A program made the position numbers and the translations under genes. A model generated the notes under the pieces. The model saw nothing but the letters and a program-made list of their open reading frames with translations, had not been told where the DNA came from and did not search any database. Below are positions 11,557 to 12,573 of a stretch of 12,573 nt of DNA, piece after piece. Each line of letters starts with the position of its first letter. Position 1 is the stretch's first letter. The stretch comes from DAOTUL01 sp034437435 (GTDB lineage Bacteria > Chloroflexota > Anaerolineae > Aggregatilineales > Phototrophicaceae): positions 1-12,573 of the forward strand of contig CAYQJO010000119.1 in NCBI GenBank assembly GCA_964417785.1, given 5' to 3'.

Positions 11557-12573
11557 TCAACGCCAAAATGAACGAGACTCTTCTGCCGTCGTATCATTTC
11601 TCCGGTTGAGATACAGCTTTTCCAGTTCAACGGCAAACAAAATGACCGATCCCAGGATAGCTGTGAATATCATTTCACCCAGGCTCAAGGGTGCGGTGCG
11701 GAATGTATCCTGCAAGAAGGGGATGTAGACCACCGCCAATTGCAGCACAAATGTGGAAAGCACCGCCCACATCAGCAGGGTATTGCGGGCAAAGCCATGT
11801 TTGAAGAACGACGACCGATCCCCGGCGTGAATTGCCATGACCTCAAACATCTGGGTGAAGGCCAGGATGGTAAAGGCGATGGTGCGCGGAATCTTCTCCG
11901 CTTCATTGAGGACACCTTCGCTGTCTTCGGCGGCTTCCAGGCCCGCATCGGCCTCACCTTCTAGCAGGTCGATTCTGGCCTCTTCGCTCAACGAGGCCCA
12001 GTTTCCCGGTGTGTGGTCTTCACCGACCAGTTCGATCAGTTCATCTCTGGTGAAGTCTTCCAGGCCCAGCGTGCGGCTCATTGGGTCCATGCCGTGTGCT
12101 GTGAAGCCGTAAACGAATCCACCGAGTGTCAAAATGGCGATCAAAATGCCGATGCGGACGATGTGGCCGCCGGTGCCGCCAGCGAAAATGCTCTCGTTGA
12201 CCGGGCGCGGCTGGCGCTTCATCACACCCGGTTCGGTCTCCTCGAAGCCGAGCGCCACCGCCGGGAGGCCGTCGGTGACGAGGTTGATCCACAAAATCTG
12301 GATGGCGATCAACGGAATCTTGAGACCGACCATCAGCGCCGTGAACATCACTAGAATCTCGCCCACGTTGGAACTGAGCAGATACTTGATGAACTTGCGG
12401 ATGTTGTCGTAGATGGTGCGGCCCTCTTCGACTGCCGCCACGATGGACGCGAAGTTGTCGTCGGTCAGGACCATCTCGGCTGCGCCCTTGCTCACATCTG
12501 TGCCAGTGATGCCCATCGCAATGCCGATGTCGGCGGCTTTGAGGGCCGGGGCGTCGTTAACGCCGTCACCGGT
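11557..12573 (-). CDS. P2A-type cation-transporting (Ca2+-like) ATPase, C-terminal part
   Basis: The visible 338 residues are the C-terminal part of a P-type ATPase; the phosphorylation and nucleotide domains lie beyond the right edge. The fragment opens inside the hinge motif TGDGVNDAPALKAADIG (1-17). The M4-M5 linker continues to NVGEILVMF, and M6 carries ILWINLVTDGLPA, the Asn/Thr/Asp ion-binding cluster typical of calcium pumps of the SERCA/PMCA group. Further membrane helices lead to a short C-terminal tail. The loop between the helices expected to be M7 and M8 (about residues 160-228) is enlarged and strongly acidic. The pump would export or sequester Ca2+ or a related cation at the cost of ATP. 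The ion is inferred from the motif. The gene is cut by the window, not truncated in nature as far as I can see. Confidence 0.93.
   Translation of the reverse strand, partial: TGDGVNDAPALKAADIGIAMGITGTDVSKGAAEMVLTDDNFASIVAAVEEGRTIYDNIRKFIKYLLSSNVGEILVMFTALMVGLKIPLIAIQILWINLVTDGLPAVALGFEETEPGVMKRQPRPVNESIFAGGTGGHIVRIGILIAILTLGGFVYGFTAHGMDPMSRTLGLEDFTRDELIELVGEDHTPGNWASLSEEARIDLLEGEADAGLEAAEDSEGVLNEAEKIPRTIAFTILAFTQMFEVMAIHAGDRSSFFKHGFARNTLLMWAVLSTFVLQLAVVYIPFLQDTFRTAPLSLGEMIFTAILGSVILFAVELEKLYLNRRNDTTAEESRSFWR

Overview
The window reads as a bacterial chromosome segment of moderately high GC with dense, ordinary housekeeping and transport genes. I see no tRNA, rRNA, CRISPR array, insertion sequence or phage gene. 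The style of the proteins (a sugar-type ABC transporter without its own ATPase, an rpmF-fabD pair, a COG2605-like GHMP kinase) makes me lean towards Chloroflexota, perhaps Anaerolineae. That assignment is an inference from gene flavour, not a marker-gene result.

Layout, left to right. Positions 1-327 are a leader with one doubtful 55-codon frame. Positions 328-3480 hold an ABC importer operon (solute-binding protein, MalF-type permease, MalG-type permease). An intrinsic hairpin lies between the binding protein and the permeases, and no ATPase gene is present. A glycerophosphodiester phosphodiesterase (3477-4151, minus) runs head-on into it with overlapping stop codons. Divergent from that is a small membrane-anchored protein of unknown function (4219-4620), then a stand-alone CheB-type methylesterase domain whose catalytic histidine appears to be replaced by cysteine (4726-5295), then a ComM/YifB AAA+ protein (5391-6929).

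A minus-strand pair follows: a GHMP-family sugar kinase (7759-8796) translationally coupled to a fructosamine-kinase-like protein (6926-7759). Its promoter stands back to back with a near-consensus sigma-70 promoter for rpmF (8938-9123). rpmF is followed, after a hairpin attenuator, by fabD (9191-10105). fabD converges on a class I/II aminotransferase (10142-11458, minus, TTG start). Upstream of that gene is a 45-bp imperfect dyad next to a perfect -10 box, and then the C-terminal part of a P2A-type cation (calcium-like) ATPase that runs off the right edge (11557-12573, minus).

Functionally the window joins solute import and phosphodiester breakdown, sugar phosphorylation, fatty-acid initiation linked to ribosome synthesis, DNA branch migration and ion transport. 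I do not see one new multi-gene system. The points most worth a second look are the altered CheB triad, the acidic extracytoplasmic insertion in the P-type ATPase, the coupled kinase pair, and several intergenic dyads that look like operators.
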